From Coleophoma eucalyptorum (Eukaryota > Ascomycota > Leotiomycetes > Helotiales > Dermateaceae), in contig JALRME010000002.1 of NCBI GenBank assembly GCA_026120035.1, forward strand, positions 558,001-622,000: a DNA stretch of 64,000 bases, written 5' to 3'. The translations under genes and the position numbers were made by a program. The notes beneath the pieces were generated by a model, which did not search any database, was not told the DNA's origin, and saw only the letters and a program-made list of their open reading frames with translations. Every line of letters starts with the position of its first letter. The first letter of the stretch is position 1. Positions 22,619-34,570 of the stretch are shown in pieces.

Positions 22619-25600
22619 TTAACTATGGCTGGCTAATAGAGCTACAACCTCATCATATCCATGCATCTTAGCAATTGAAACCGGAGAATCTCCATCTTCA
22701 TTGACAAGACTTGGATCTGCTCCCGCCGACAATAAAAGTCCTACAGCATCTTCGTGACCTTCGACTGCTGCGACAAAAATTGGCGTGCGACCATCGTTGG
22801 ACCTCGAATTGACGTCCACAGCTTTAGTCTTAAGTAAGAGTTGAATTGTCGCAAGATGTCCCGCGGCTGCGGCATTCCAAAGAGGAGTCTGTCCATTATT
22901 GTCCTTCATGTCAGGAAGGGTGTCTTCTTTTAACAAACTTTCAATGGCTTTTTCGTCGCCGTCGATAGCTGCATTGTAAAATCGAGCAATTGCAAACCAT
23001 TTCCGTTCCGGCCGAGGCAAACCAACAGTGTCATGAAATAGCTGTAGCACTGATTCTTGACCACTTGTACCTGCTGCCTTCACCACCTCTTCTGTAATCA
23101 CAATATCTGCCCCTCGTTGCTCAAGCAACAGTCTCATTACCTCCTTCCCACTCTTTCCATTCACTGCTGCTGTCTTCACCACCTCTTCTGTGATCACTAC
23201 ATCTGCTCCTCGCTGCTCAAGCAATAGTCTCATTATCTCCTTCCCACTCTTTCCATTCCCTGCTGCTATCTTCACCACCTCTTCTGTAATCACCATATCT
23301 GCTCCTCGCTGCTCAAGCAACATTCTCATTATCTCGATCCCATTGTACCAATTTCCTGCTACTGTCTTCACCACCTCTTCTGTGATCACTATATCTGCTC
23401 CTCGCTGTTCAAGCAACAGTCTCATTACTTCCTTCCCATTGTACCAATTCCCTGCTGCTGTCTTCACCACCTCTTCTGTGATCACTATATCTGCCCCTCG
23501 CTGCTCAAGCAATAGTCTCATTATCTCCTTCCCACACTCCCTATTCCCTGCTGCTGCTTTCACTATCTCTTCTGTGATCACTACATCTGCCCCTCGCTGC
23601 TCAAGCAACAGTCTTATTACCTCCTTCCCATTGTACCAATTCCTTGCTGCTGCTTTCACCACCTCTTCTGTGATCACTATATCTGCTCCTCGCTGCTCAA
23701 GTAACAGTCTCATTACCTCCTTCCCACTCTCCGAATTCCCTGCTGCTGCTTTCACTACCTCTTCTGTGATCACTACATCTACTCCTCGCTGCTCAAGCAA
23801 CAGTCTCATTATTTCCTTCCCACCCTTTCCATTCCCTGCTGCTGCTTTTACCACCTCTTCTGTGATCACTACATCTACTCCTCGCTGCTCAAGCAACAGT
23901 CTCATTATTTCCTTCCCACTCTTTCCATTCCTTGCTGCTGCTTTCACCACCTCTTCTGTGATCACCATATCTACTCCTCCCTGCTCAAGCAACAGTATCA
24001 TTACCTCCTTCCCATTATACCAATTCCCTGCTGCTGCTTTCACCACCTCTTCTGTGATCACTACATCTACTCCTCGCTGCTCAAGCAACAGTCTCATTAC
24101 CTCCTTCCCACTCTTTCCATTCCTTGCTGCTGCTTTCACCACCTCTTCTGTGATCACTATATCTACTCCTCCCTGCTCAAGCAACAGTCTTATAACTTCA
24201 TCCCCACACTCCCAATTCCCTGCTGCTGCTTTCATCACCTCTTTTGTAATCACTACATCTACTCCTCGCTGCTCAAGCAACAGTCTCATTACCTCCTTCC
24301 CACTCTCCCAATTTCCTGCTGCTGTCTTCACCACCTCTTCTGTGATCACTACATCTGCTCCTCGCTGCTCAAGCAACAGTCTCATTACCTCCTTCCCACT
24401 CTTTCCATTCCCTGCTGCTGCTTTCATCACCTCTTCTGTAACCACTATATTTACTCCTCGCTGCTCAAGCAACAACCTCATTATCTCCTTCCCATTCCTA
24501 TTATCTGCTGCTTCCTGCACTATCTTGTCTGATATAGTTGTAAGCTTATCTTGGAGTAATCTCAATACCACCTTATGACTTTCATATCTTACAGCAGCCC
24601 ACAATGGTGTGTAATCTTTGTTGTTAGTTATATCATTTTGAAAATCTGGACCGACTCCTATCATCTCCTGCAAATCGAAGCAGGATGCAATAAAGACAGT
24701 CGTGCTATCTCCAGCTATACTATCTCCTAGTTTGCGCTTTAGTTCCCATGCAATTCTGCCTTCAGAATCCATTTTTTTAACCAGACTAGCCCATACTTTA
24801 ACAGCGGATCCCCGTTCAGAGGCATTGGAGAAAAAATGAAAAAGCAGTTTCTCAAGCACACCGGCAGTCCTTTTTTGGCTCGATGCTAACTGACAATGCT
24901 GAGCCCAGTAGACAGTTGAGTAGTCTCTTAGTGAAAGATTCGGGTCGGTTGACTCTTGTCTGTAACTGAGAAGGAACAGTCTCGTTGTTATGCTGTTGCT
25001 GGCACTTAGTACGTGTAAGAGACATGTCTCTGAAGCTCGTGCATTTGTTGCTGGTATAGTATATTCCGATCGCTTCTCCAAAAATTCCCTTACTGATAGA
25101 TGGGCAAATCGAAAAATATCTAGGGTGGGATCAAAAATAACCATATTAGAGCACATTGCCAAGATGTGCTCTTTTGTCAACTGGTGAAACTGTCGTTGTG
25201 GGGATGTTGACAGTGCAGCAAGAAATTCTGCGGATGACATCGTCCTTTGGGCACATAGGAGCCAGCTAAATGCATTGATAGCAACTTCGCGGTCGATATC
25301 TGCTGAAGTTTTAGTCATCGCCTCGTACAATTCAAGATAAAGGTCTTCCAGCTTTGGCGGTAGTCGTCTAAGCCGTTCCTCGATCGCTTCATCAGTCCGA
25401 ACGCTACATAAATATTGTAGTTGTAGACTAGCCCACCGGAACCTGGTATCCATGTTAGTTGCAGGCATAAATCATAATATAAGACAGTACTTACATGCCA
25501 TCGGCGTCGCCTGTGACCTGTTCAATGATTTTTTTCTTTAGCACCTCCTTGTTAGAGCTAAAAGCTAGTAGCTTCCTCCTCTTTATAAGACTGTTGGTCT

Positions 25601-27378
25601 CGGTGGTAATGAATAACGAGATATCATCCTTGTTGTTTTCAGACGAGAGCTCAAGATTAGGGTAGCTTTGTAGATGTAAAACAATATCTTGATCATCTCG
25701 ACTTGATACAAATATCTTTATTAGTCCCAAGGAGTTTTCCAAAATCGATTCCAAGGTTTCTAGAAGGTCTACTCGGTATTCTGGATCGCACTCGTCAAGG
25801 GCATCAATCACAATGGTTGTCAATGGATAGTTCTCGGCAAGTTGGATAACCAATGAACAACTCTCTTCTATACCTAATGGTCCTAGGGCAAATCCGTTTG
25901 ATTCTCGTTTCTCGTAAGCTGCTAAAATCGGAGGGAGTAGAGCGTCTCCAGGCTTGAAGCAAGACAGCTGCCGGGCAATGCATGCCATGATCATATCTGG
26001 ATTTGAACGTGTAGGCTCGGCAGTGTTCCGTGAACAGTAGAAAAAAGCTGGTGCTGGGCTGTGTCCATCGAGGAAGTCCTTTTTAGCATCTTCGATCACC
26101 ATAGATCTAGGCTGTTAGTAAGCGCCAATATCTACAAGATGAACAATACTTACATAAGTTTGCTCTTCCCAGAACCTGGAATCCCATGGAGCCACAAGAT
26201 AGAAGATACGCTCTCTTTCTTCCAGCTCTTGAAGACTGGATCTGAAAGCAGCCAATTTCCAGTACCGGCTAGTACTTCTCTCTTTGCCTGCTCATGGTGT
26301 TGCTCGTATGGTTCGGGAGATATCCAACGAAGAATTCCTGTTCGCTTTGATACTAAGGCTAATAAGTTAATGCTCTCGTATAAATTATTGACGTACACTC
26401 TAGCCCATCTTCAATATTCTTTAAAGACGTGCTCATTCGTTCTATAGGACCATCAATACACTCGAGAAGTTTCTTCAAGTCTTTTTGTTGATTTAGGTGT
26501 TCTAACATTATTAACAAAAGGAGATAATAGTTAGATGCCTTGATAGGCTTACCTTGCATTGTGACCATACTAGAACAACGATCGACAATCTTTTGGGCCT
26601 TATCAATAGCCCTAAAGTACGACTCAAATTCTGAATTCGACAAAAGTCCGCTCTTTAATCTACGCACTACAAATACTATTAATAAGCGTTGTACTATCAA
26701 AATAGTCAACTAACCTGTAGGTTTTTGTTCAAAATAGCTCTTCGCCTTAGAAAGATAGATCATAATCGCTGTGTATAAATTGATTAGAGCTTTCTGAAGT
26801 TCATTAGTAGCAGGGGACAGAGATCGTAGGTAGAGGCACTCGAATATAGCAGATCGACATATTATTTCAGCAATCAAAGTTATACCCTCGACTACGAGAG
26901 CAAATTTCTCGATATTATTAACAGCAATCTAGAGATGTTTTTAGTTGTCCATTTCATCTCTTTCGGGGATACAAACCTGCAAAATAAATCGAACCCCGGC
27001 CCAGGGAAGTGCAGCATGAACTGGGTCATATTGAACAGCTGTATCTCCAATTTGCTTGAAAATATCAACCCATTTGATGATCTTGCTGAACAAATCTACG
27101 AAGATAACAGTCTCTCCACTCTTCCTCTTATAATGCCATCTTCCCTTGATACATTCTTGCTTTGACTCTGTAGCGAGTCCATGCAGATCATGCAAAATTT
27201 TGAGCTTATCAGAACAGCTGAAGTCGATATTTCGTTTGTCTTCGTCACTCATCTCAGATATTGCTGCTGCCCAAAGGTCGTTTCTTCAGCAGAAAATGCA
27301 CTGGTCAGCACAGCCTCATGGTAACAGAAGTGTCAGATATGCTCACGTAACTGGCCTTGCGACCTGTATGATGGTCAT
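22619..27378 (-). CDS. NACHT NLR with 15 near-identical 32-aa repeats and C-terminal ankyrins
   Basis: Eight exons (27378-27347, 27283-26977, 26928-26715, 26666-26553, 26501-26397, 26352-26154, 26106-25495, 25442-22619) join in phase to give 1,468 residues. Intron 5 may alternatively end 6 nt earlier. The start MTIIQVARP leads into the NWD/NACHT-associated N-terminal domain (ALPWAGVRFILQ). NACHT Walker A (GIPGSGKS) is at about 313-320 and Walker B (VIDALDE) at about 423-429. A helical region follows (RFAHLSVREFLE, about 639-650). Residues 834-1313 are fifteen 32-residue repeats (EEVVKAAAGN plus GKEVMRLLLEQRGAD). About three canonical ankyrins end the protein. No frame damage is seen, unlike the two NLR loci to its left. 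Such proteins are STAND receptors, probably cytosolic and acting in non-self recognition. Confidence 0.88.
23087..24526 (-). repeat. Coding tandem array, 15 x 96 bp
   Basis: Fifteen in-frame units of exactly 96 bp encode the ankyrin-like repeats of the NACHT protein. Most positions are invariant. Variation concentrates on the residues just before GKE (GKS, WES, WEC, WYN, SES, REC, GKG), on the V/A before Asp, and on the V/I/M after it. The outer units are more diverged. Confidence 0.92.
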
Positions 27379-28205
27379 GTTGCCAGTTGTTGATATTCAC
27401 TAGAGGAATGTGATATAATGTTGCGAGCAGAAGCAGAGGTAAAGGTGAAAATCGTTGATCCGAGGTTCGGATTTATCACTGCACAAGTTCAGCTCAGGCA
27501 AGGCGACCCACAACCTTGGAAGTTGACCGGTATACTCGCAGTCACGGGGAATGTTTAGTTTCGTTTTCCGGACGCAAGCCTATTGTCTTTTAAAAGCTAT
27601 CCTCAGAAAGGAGTCTATTAGATGTATATATTGAAGGCTATACTAAGAGAGGGCCTAAATAGAAGCACTATTATCAGTTATAAAAGTCACGTGGTACATG
27701 TTAGGCTGACAACTCAGGACCGCATGTTTGTTAGCTTTCCAGTTTTGGAAATAATTCCACAGACTTAGATATTAGCAGCACCTAATTCGTTCATTGAGTT
27801 AACTTAAAATTGTTTTGTCGATTTATTAAATAATCAATATTCTTCTTCGATATCTTGTTCATTAACTAAGCTTTAGATATAACTTTTGATCCCAATGTGT
27901 AGATTTTACTGATGGGTAGATGGTGGCAATGCTCTCAGCAGTCTGGATTTTCCAACATGCGGGGTATGCTATCGGTATTTGATGATGTGGTACACCAGTT
28001 AACCATTGCTAGCTTACTCATCGGAAGCTCTGCTGCCTGGCTCAGATTGAATCGCGCGCAGAATAGTCGATCCATAAAGCTTATGGCTCACCCGCGCGAT
28101 TTTACATGAAGCTTTGGTGGTACTAATATCTAAAAGTACATACTACGACAACCTTACTGGACAGTACTCTGTTATTGGTTAGCACTGCTTCATCAGCTTG
28201 CGATC
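27379..28205. other. Divergent intergenic region
   Basis: It holds promoters for the NACHT gene (leftward) and the F-box gene (rightward). AT-rich, with no gene recognised. Confidence 0.4.
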
Positions 28206-29486
28206 ATGGTATCGACTGAGTATACTCTTGATCGCCTTCCCTCGGAGATTCTAGAGCATACTATTGCTCTACTACCCTTTCCAGACAGCTGTAGTCTACG
28301 TCTAGTATCACGAAACATTGCCGCTCGATCAAGTCAAGGAGCGTTTCGGAAATACTTCACGACTAAGTCGGTAGAATGGACCTCTATAGAACACATGGAA
28401 GAATTCGTGCATCTCACGCAGTCCAACTGGATGGGTTGCTTACTACAGCGCCTTACAATTATTGGTACAGCACCAACTGCAAGTCAAGATGGTACTTCGG
28501 GCGCGCTTCTTACTAAAGCCCTGGCCAATCTACGGCAAAATTCGACACCTGGATACTTGCAGTCTATTACTTTGCTGGTCCAAGGTCAGGATGGCGAGGA
28601 TAATATTGGATTTTCCATGAAGGCGCCCGATCAAATACCCGAATGGAGTCGCGACTGGAAAAAAGTTTGGCTGACTGCGGAGCGGACTTTCGAAGTTGTA
28701 TGCCGTGCGCTTGTAGAAAGCATGCTGCATATTCATGAACTAGACATATTCAGCCGTGTTCCTCGCTGCAGCCTGGTCTATGCCCAAATCGCACTGATTT
28801 TGGACAGCATGAACCTTTCTAAACCATTAGAGAACTTGAAATGCCTATCTTTGAGCCTATCAAATCCGGTTGCTGAAAATCCTAACGATGAGGTACACGA
28901 GTCATCTGCCGTGGGTATCAGACATGTCGAAGCCGTCGGTAGGCTTTTATCAATGTGCTCTCAGCTTAAGACTCTTGATCTGCACTGGTTTAGCCTAGGT
29001 ACTCGCGAGCCCAATGATGCGCATACGGAGAAACGCATCTTGAGCCATATTACACAAATGGGCCAGCTGTCGCAACTTCGTCATTGCCGACTAGCTGGTA
29101 TTCGAACCGAGGAGGGTGCCCTTCTCTCCTTCCTTGAGAAGGTATCGGGGCTCTCCCACTTAACTATGGAAGAGATCCACCTAGAATCAGGCAGGTTCGG
29201 TCCTGTGTTCAATTATTTGGCCAACCATGTTCGACACTTAGAGTATCTACACTTAGATGATCTTTGGGAAAGTAGATTGATACATTTCGAAGATCCAGGG
29301 GAGCCTCATTTCCCATCTACTTTTTCTAATAGTGCACTCTGGGATCCTCGTACCATAACGAGAACGGGGATTGCTTGCCGGCGCACGATTAGATATTGTT
29401 TGCCTACTGGAGGCCGAGCTTATGATCTTGCAACATATGAAAGATGGCATAGTAGGAGGAGACTGCTATATGGTCCTATTTCCTAG
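28206..29486 (+). CDS. F-box protein
   Basis: A single exon of 426 residues. An F-box lies at about residues 8-50 (LDRLPSEILEHTIALLPFPD, then RLVSRNIAARS), which in this family binds Skp1 of an SCF ubiquitin ligase. The rest is Leu-rich with spacing suggestive of irregular leucine-rich or helical repeats (for example LKTLDLHWF, LEYLHLDDLW), as in many fungal F-box proteins of this length. The substrate is unknown. The start ATG follows the first in-frame possibility after an AT-rich leader, and no intron signals interrupt the frame. Confidence 0.85.
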   Translation: MVSTEYTLDRLPSEILEHTIALLPFPDSCSLRLVSRNIAARSSQGAFRKYFTTKSVEWTSIEHMEEFVHLTQSNWMGCLLQRLTIIGTAPTASQDGTSGALLTKALANLRQNSTPGYLQSITLLVQGQDGEDNIGFSMKAPDQIPEWSRDWKKVWLTAERTFEVVCRALVESMLHIHELDIFSRVPRCSLVYAQIALILDSMNLSKPLENLKCLSLSLSNPVAENPNDEVHESSAVGIRHVEAVGRLLSMCSQLKTLDLHWFSLGTREPNDAHTEKRILSHITQMGQLSQLRHCRLAGIRTEEGALLSFLEKVSGLSHLTMEEIHLESGRFGPVFNYLANHVRHLEYLHLDDLWESRLIHFEDPGEPHFPSTFSNSALWDPRTITRTGIACRRTIRYCLPTGGRAYDLATYERWHSRRRLLYGPIS

Positions 29487-29522
29487 AAATGGCCCAGAAC
29501 GTTTAACTTAGGTTTTATTTTT

Positions 29523-30005
29523 TTACAAAGAATAGTTCAAATCCAACTTCATATTCCAAGGGCGTATCATTTTGAACCCTTTTGTCTCACCCTCATCCGT
29601 CATCAGCATGAAGATATACTGGGTACCTTGATATATTTTCGGCTTCAAATGGTTACGAAGAATGCCTCTGCTGCTGTGTAACCTTCTGAGTTGCATAATC
29701 AAAGCTATAATAGATGCGGTATTAACGAGAGCTTTACTTGCACAAGCCGTACACCTCGTCAGAATATACTCAATCTGCGAGGGTGCTCTTGGGTCAGGAT
29801 GAAGATATAGGATTCCTAATTGGTGGTGTCCTTCTTCTACTTCTTCTTCTTCTTCTTCGCTAACTGGCTCGATAACCATAGTTCCTACTTTTGGCAGGCG
29901 CCATGCTGTGCACAAGCTGCTCCACAATGAGAATAGTGGGGGTTGAAGGTTAAAGGTTTGAACTCTACTAATATAGTATGAGATGTGAAGAAACGTGCTG
30001 GGCAT
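29523..30005 (-). CDS. Hypothetical protein, 160 residues
   Basis: An uninterrupted frame from ATG at 30005, ending 36 bp from the F-box gene stop and convergent with it. It has a run of acidic residues (SEEEEEEVEEG, about 49-59) and a hydrophobic stretch (NTASIIALIMQLRRL). I do not recognise a family. Length and composition are compatible with a real gene, but it could be chance. Confidence 0.35.
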   Translation of the reverse strand: MPSTFLHISYYISRVQTFNLQPPLFSLWSSLCTAWRLPKVGTMVIEPVSEEEEEEVEEGHHQLGILYLHPDPRAPSQIEYILTRCTACASKALVNTASIIALIMQLRRLHSSRGILRNHLKPKIYQGTQYIFMLMTDEGETKGFKMIRPWNMKLDLNYSL

Positions 30006-30334
30006 TAAATTCTGGAATATATCTCTCTCTTTATGAAGCTTTACGGATTTATCCCAACCAGCAGATGTGTAGTATCAAACACAGGCATTTAGGGGTTCAG
30101 ATATTTGAGTTGTATTCGTCAGCTCTTCGGGTTCATGTCGCTTAGCTCACCTATCTTCCGATTATCATCACACCTGTCAGCACACACACGATCCATCGTG
30201 AATCACCGCCTTTACTCTCTTTCTTACCCCAGCACAGCCAGATTCCAGGCCAAATCACGCGTATCTGACTTAATCTCAGTTTTAGTGAGCCATCCAAAAT
30301 CATTCATCAATATCCAACTATAATCAAGAACGGA
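30006..30334. promoter_or_regulatory. Upstream region of the NIF3-like gene
   Basis: This 329-bp spacer contains CT/CA-rich stretches typical of fungal core promoters shortly before the ATG at 30335. No separate gene is seen. Confidence 0.35.
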
Positions 30335-30774
30335 ATGGCAACAATGACTTCTACAGCTCCGCGCTTCAAGTTGGTCTTCTTCGTGCCACTATCAGCGCTT
30401 GATGCCTGCAAGACAGCTATTTTCCTGGCAGGAGCGGGTCGCTATCCAGGTCCTGGAAACTATACGGAATGCTGCTGGACGGCCATGGGAACCGGTCAAT
30501 TCCGGCCAGGGGACACGGCGAACCCACATATTGGGAAAGTTGGTGCCTTAGAACAGGTGCAGGAGTTGAGAGTTGAGACATTGTGTGTCAGCGAGGAAGT
30601 CACGAAGAAGGCTGTTGAAGCATTGAAAAAGCAAGTATTCCGATATTTGTTATTTTTTTGGTTTCCGGCCGACCCATCCTTGCTATATTCCTTTACTAGC
30701 CCATCTAACCAACTTATAGGGCACATCCTTACGAGGAGCCTGCGTATGAAGTGTTTAAGCTGGAAGATTTTTGA
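30335..30774 (+). CDS. NIF3-like (NGG1-interacting factor 3 C-terminal type) small protein
   Basis: Two exons (30335-30630, 30720-30774) give 116 residues. The protein reads FKLVFFVP near the start, then AGAGRYPGPGNYTECCW, GTGQFRP and, after the splice, AHPYEEPAYEVFKLEDF. These are the marks of the short NIF3/YqfO-like domain found as a stand-alone protein of about 110-120 residues in fungi. The intron has a GC donor (GCAAGT) and AG acceptor with a CTAAC branch site; no GT donor nearby restores AHPYEEP. Function in fungi is unclear; metal binding is likely from the family. Confidence in the splice is high because the joined motif is diagnostic. Confidence 0.88.
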
Positions 30775-31833
30775 TTCACGCACCTGTAGCTACCTGCGAC
30801 AAACACACCTGGCAGCAACGAGTATGTAGTCTGGTGATCGATTGTAAAAGTAGGGTCAATTAGAGTACTTACCACCCACCTTTGATGCAAATCTTCTTAT
30901 CAACTTTCCCAGTCATTTGCGATGGGAAAAGACTCATTTTGACTCAAAACCTCATGAAGTTAAGATATGTTTAGTCCTTCAGCTTTTCATATTACTTAAG
31001 CCTCTTATGCGAAACTTGAGGTACACCGTATAGCCACTTCTAAGCTCTCTAATTGGCTATGCTATACTTGCGTAAGACAGACTTAAGTTCATTATTCGAA
31101 TAGGTGACTCCGTAAGCTTTCTGGACCTCGTCGTAGCTGTAATTTGGATTTAATCATAAATGCCATACTATACAATATTCAACTGATTCTGAATAACAGT
31201 AGCCGGCAACCTCGAGTAGCAGACTATCCTTAATCTCGTATTGCGTTATTTCGAGTAGTGTCCCCAAAAATCTAATCCGAGACATTTAGAACCTCCCAGA
31301 TGTGCTATCTGGTACTTAGTACGGTAGTGCTCCTATACCCCGTCGTCAACGCATCCTAACTAAGCCTAGCACTATGATTTAAGGTGAAAACCAATTACCT
31401 AATCATTGAAGTCGGCTTGCTGAGGAAATACATACCTCCTGCATCGGAGGCAACCTATATCTGGAAGATGTATGCAGATAATGATATACTAGCCAATTAA
31501 TAGTTAGTGGCAATACGACCATTTGCAATAGCCCTGGTGAGGATATGCTATGATATCTTTTACATAATCAGTATGATTACTTGATTTAAGAATTTGTCTT
31601 AACAGCTCTCTCTTTCATTCAACACGAGTCAATGCGGTAATGGGGTCTGGTTTGCTTAGCTATGCGCCTTTATTGGGCATGTTACATAAGGATAATTTCA
31701 AATCTAGTCATAATCTCTTAACTACTTAAACACCATATATCCACATCATGATACAAAACAGCCTTGATCTTATCCTTTGTTGTAGTTAGATACCCATAAA
31801 CTCAAGCCCGAAAACCAAAGCAATTTCTGTACC
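30775..31833. other. AT-rich intergenic region
   Basis: About 1.06 kb without a recognisable gene, repeat or RNA. The right end should hold the promoter of the tautomerase-like gene. Confidence 0.4.
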
Positions 31834-32395
31834 ATGCCTCTGTACGAATTTGAGCATATCACACATCTTGATGAAGGCCAGAAAACCGCCCTTACCGAAG
31901 CTGTCACAGATTGGCACGCAGTAACATTCAAAGCTCCAAGATTCATAGTTGCATGTCGCTTTATCGACATCAGCCAAGGACCACTCTCTTCGACCTTTAT
32001 TGGGGGCAAAGCAAAGAAGATCAACCGATTATTTATTTCATTGCGGTCAGGGACCGGTAGAACACCAGAGCAGCTAGAGGGCCTTACACAGAAGCTTATG
32101 TCTATGTGGGTTGGGGTTGTGGGTTCCGCCGTTGACGATAATCTGAGAGCCGTTTACATTAAAGGCACTCTTGACTCTGCTCTTGAGGGAGGCTTTTTTT
32201 TGCCAATGGTATGTATATCATGTATATCAAATATACTCATGTTTCTAAAACTAATTTGATTTGTCATAGCCCGGGAAGTTTGAACAATGGGTGAAGGACA
32301 ACACAGAGAAATTCAAGAAGCTAGCAGATGCAGGGGATGAAGATTTTATTGACTTAATGGAGGAAATTAAGACAAAGCCGGAATTCCAGAAGTAA
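31834..32395 (+). CDS. Tautomerase-superfamily protein (cis-CaaD-like)
   Basis: Two exons (31834-32208, 32270-32395) give 166 residues. The protein begins Met-Pro, so removal of Met would expose the N-terminal Pro that acts as the catalytic base in the tautomerase superfamily. The fold pattern MPLYEFEH, ALTEAVTDWHA, FKAPRFIVACRFIDI and RLFISLRSGTGRT with its paired Arg resembles fungal cis-3-chloroacrylic acid dehalogenase-like proteins. The intron is canonical (GTATGT, CTAAT, ATAG). The natural substrate is unknown; many members are only promiscuous dehalogenases. The C-terminus is Lys/Glu-rich and helical. Confidence 0.85.
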
Positions 32396-32409
32396 GGAAC
32401 AGGTAGCAA

Positions 32410-33678
32410 TCATACTTGATGAGTGTTTTGCGTTTTGTAGGAGTGTGTCCCAGTTAGGTATTTCAATTCTTTTATCAGCTTATAGAAGGCCCTCCCTCTG
32501 CACCCATCATTGTTCGCAACATACTTTGCCATTTCTTCATTTGATCCTCCTTCGTTTGAACCACTGACCGAAGTTCTTGGACTTCTTTGCCGTAAGTCCT
32601 CGTTTTCCGCCTTCATTTTCTCCCTATCTGAGAGCTCAACCGTGAGTTTCTGTTTGACAGCTTGCATTTCTTGACGACATATATGCATTTCACCTTCTTG
32701 TATCCTCATTTTCTGTTCTAGTGCCTGATACTTATTTTCTACGTCGCATTGTGATTTTCTATATTGCGAGGCATTTTCAAGGTGAGTCTTTATAAGACCC
32801 AGTGCATTTTCAATATCAGCAGGTAGATCGGAATATTTGGATCGCTTGCGAAGAGGTGACTTGCTCACACCTGTTTTTCCTGGACGACGTAGCTTTCCGT
32901 GTGACATGCTTGGACCAGAAGCTGTACCAGGAAGGTTCTGAATATTCCGAGCTGATTCTGAGTTAGAAGAAACCTCGTTGATAATTCCAGAGTGGTTTTT
33001 AATAACGGTGCTAAATGGTATAGCTGGACCATCTCCATTTAGGGGTATAAATCTATCCGCAGAGGAGGGGTCTAGTATATAGCCACGTGGTGTAAACCAA
33101 GAGTTTTCCTTCCAACGTTGAGCTTCTTTCCAGCGTAACTTTTGGTTTTCAGAGACGTTACTATCAGCCGATAGATCACTGCTTAATTTTTGAAGGTTCG
33201 AGGCATCGGTAACACCAGAATTGTCTTGCTGCTTTGTAATGTCGGGATTTATTGGTTGAAGCCGCGGGGAGATATGGGACGGCTTAGGTGGTATGGTAGA
33301 TGGTGGTACGTGCCAATTTCTTCCAACGCAGACAGGACAGAACCAGATATCTGGCAACTTGTTTGGTTCAATTGGTGGAAACATACACTGAGTATGGTAG
33401 CAACGAGCACAGGTTTGGCATCCAATGATATTCTCATCGGCACCACACATAAAACAAAACTGATCATGGGATCCTACAGCTGTTAACCCGTGTGTTTCCT
33501 AGATAGACATTCAAGTACCTTCAAAACAATGCTCTCCTCCTCCCCAAGACGGGTCATTAGTTTGAGATAGTAGGATATCCGCCAAAGGCTCCTCCACAGA
33601 GGTTTTTTGGCACTCCTCATTTGAATTTAATGACATATTCAGAAGATATTGGCTGGGCTCAGAAGTATAGTCGGTCAT
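32410..33678 (-). CDS. PHD-finger protein with coiled coil
   Basis: Two exons (33678-33519, 33473-32410) give 407 residues. A 45-bp intron is preferred; an acceptor 6 nt earlier would add two residues. The PHD zinc finger is at about residues 58-103: CFMC, GCQTC, CYHTQC and WFCPVC supply a C4HC3 set. PHD fingers usually read histone H3 tails in chromatin complexes. The middle is Ser/Pro-rich with a basic patch (PLRKRSKYS, probable nuclear signal). Residues about 270-350 form a coiled coil rich in Glu/Lys/Gln. It lies tail-to-tail with the tautomerase-like gene, 14 bp between stops. Confidence 0.82.
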
Positions 33679-34057
33679 AGATCTTAAGTTGACCTCAGCT
33701 CTTTTAAATGTGTATGAGAAGTCAAACCGCTATATTTCCTCGGTCAACGAACCTCTTGGTGATCAATGAACTAAGTTGATTATATAACACTGAAAGACAC
33801 TAAAGTGTAATGAGGGCTAGTCCAAATATCAAGTAGTGTTATCTTATTCGGTGATGTGAAATGGAATGGTTAGCTAAGCAGCAAGCGTGCAAAGCTTATA
33901 TAATCAGGATTTTCGACCTAGTGGACGACTGTAAACACATGTCAAGACAGGCAGGATATGAATAATTTGCGCATTGAGAAATTGACTTAAAAAATAACCT
34001 ATATATCAAGCCATGAAGTGCCGGTGCCCTATTAATTTCTAGTTCAAGTTTGGCCTG
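33679..34057. other. Spacer
   Basis: 379 bp of AT-rich sequence that includes the PHD-gene promoter and the 3' end of the RidA-like gene. No gene seen. Confidence 0.4.
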
Positions 34058-34570
34058 TCAAATATACCCTGTGCACTCCATCTCTACATCTGAGTCAAGC
34101 GGCAATGCCTTCACGCACACGCATGTCCGGACCTGGGAAAATAATTAGCTGGACTTAATATGGACAAAGTATAGGGACATATCTTACAGGAAGAGGGTGC
34201 TGAAAAAATTGCTTATACCCATTGTTCATAGCTTCAAAATCGGCCATTGACGTTAAAAATACGTTAACTTTGAGCACTTTGTCGAGACTACTTCCCACGC
34301 TTTCGAGAACGGCGGACAGGTTCTTAAGAATTTGGAACTGGTAGAAAATATTGCTTTAGCAGATGAGCGCAAGGAATTTCCATTCTCAAGACTTACAGTC
34401 CTCTGTTCAACGCCGCCCTCAACAATCTTATTTGTTTTGGGATCCATTCCAATATTACCCGAGCAATATACTATGCCATTATAAACAATACCCTGAGAGA
34501 ATGGGGCGATGGGTGCGGGCGCATCTACAGTTGACACTGCAACCTTCTTGTTGGTTTTACTGCTAGCCAT
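34058..34570 (-). CDS. RidA/YjgF/UK114-family protein
   Basis: Three exons (34570-34397, 34337-34188, 34132-34058) give 132 residues. Diagnostic pieces are APFSQGIVYNGIVYCSG near the N-terminus, VLKVNVFLTSMADFEAMN in the middle and VRTCVRVKALPLDSDVEMEC at the end, which carries the conserved Arg that binds the carboxylate of 2-aminoacrylate/imine intermediates. The family hydrolyses reactive enamines made by PLP enzymes, in cytosol or mitochondria; yeast members are HMF1 and MMF1. There is no strong mitochondrial presequence from the chosen ATG, so a cytosolic form is likely. Both introns are canonical (GTAAGT, GTAAGA). Confidence 0.92.

Noticed and set aside
23190..24578. 462-residue + strand frame made of repeats
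   Set aside because: It is exactly antisense to the 15-unit array of the NACHT protein, whose minus-strand reading has clear domains and splicing.
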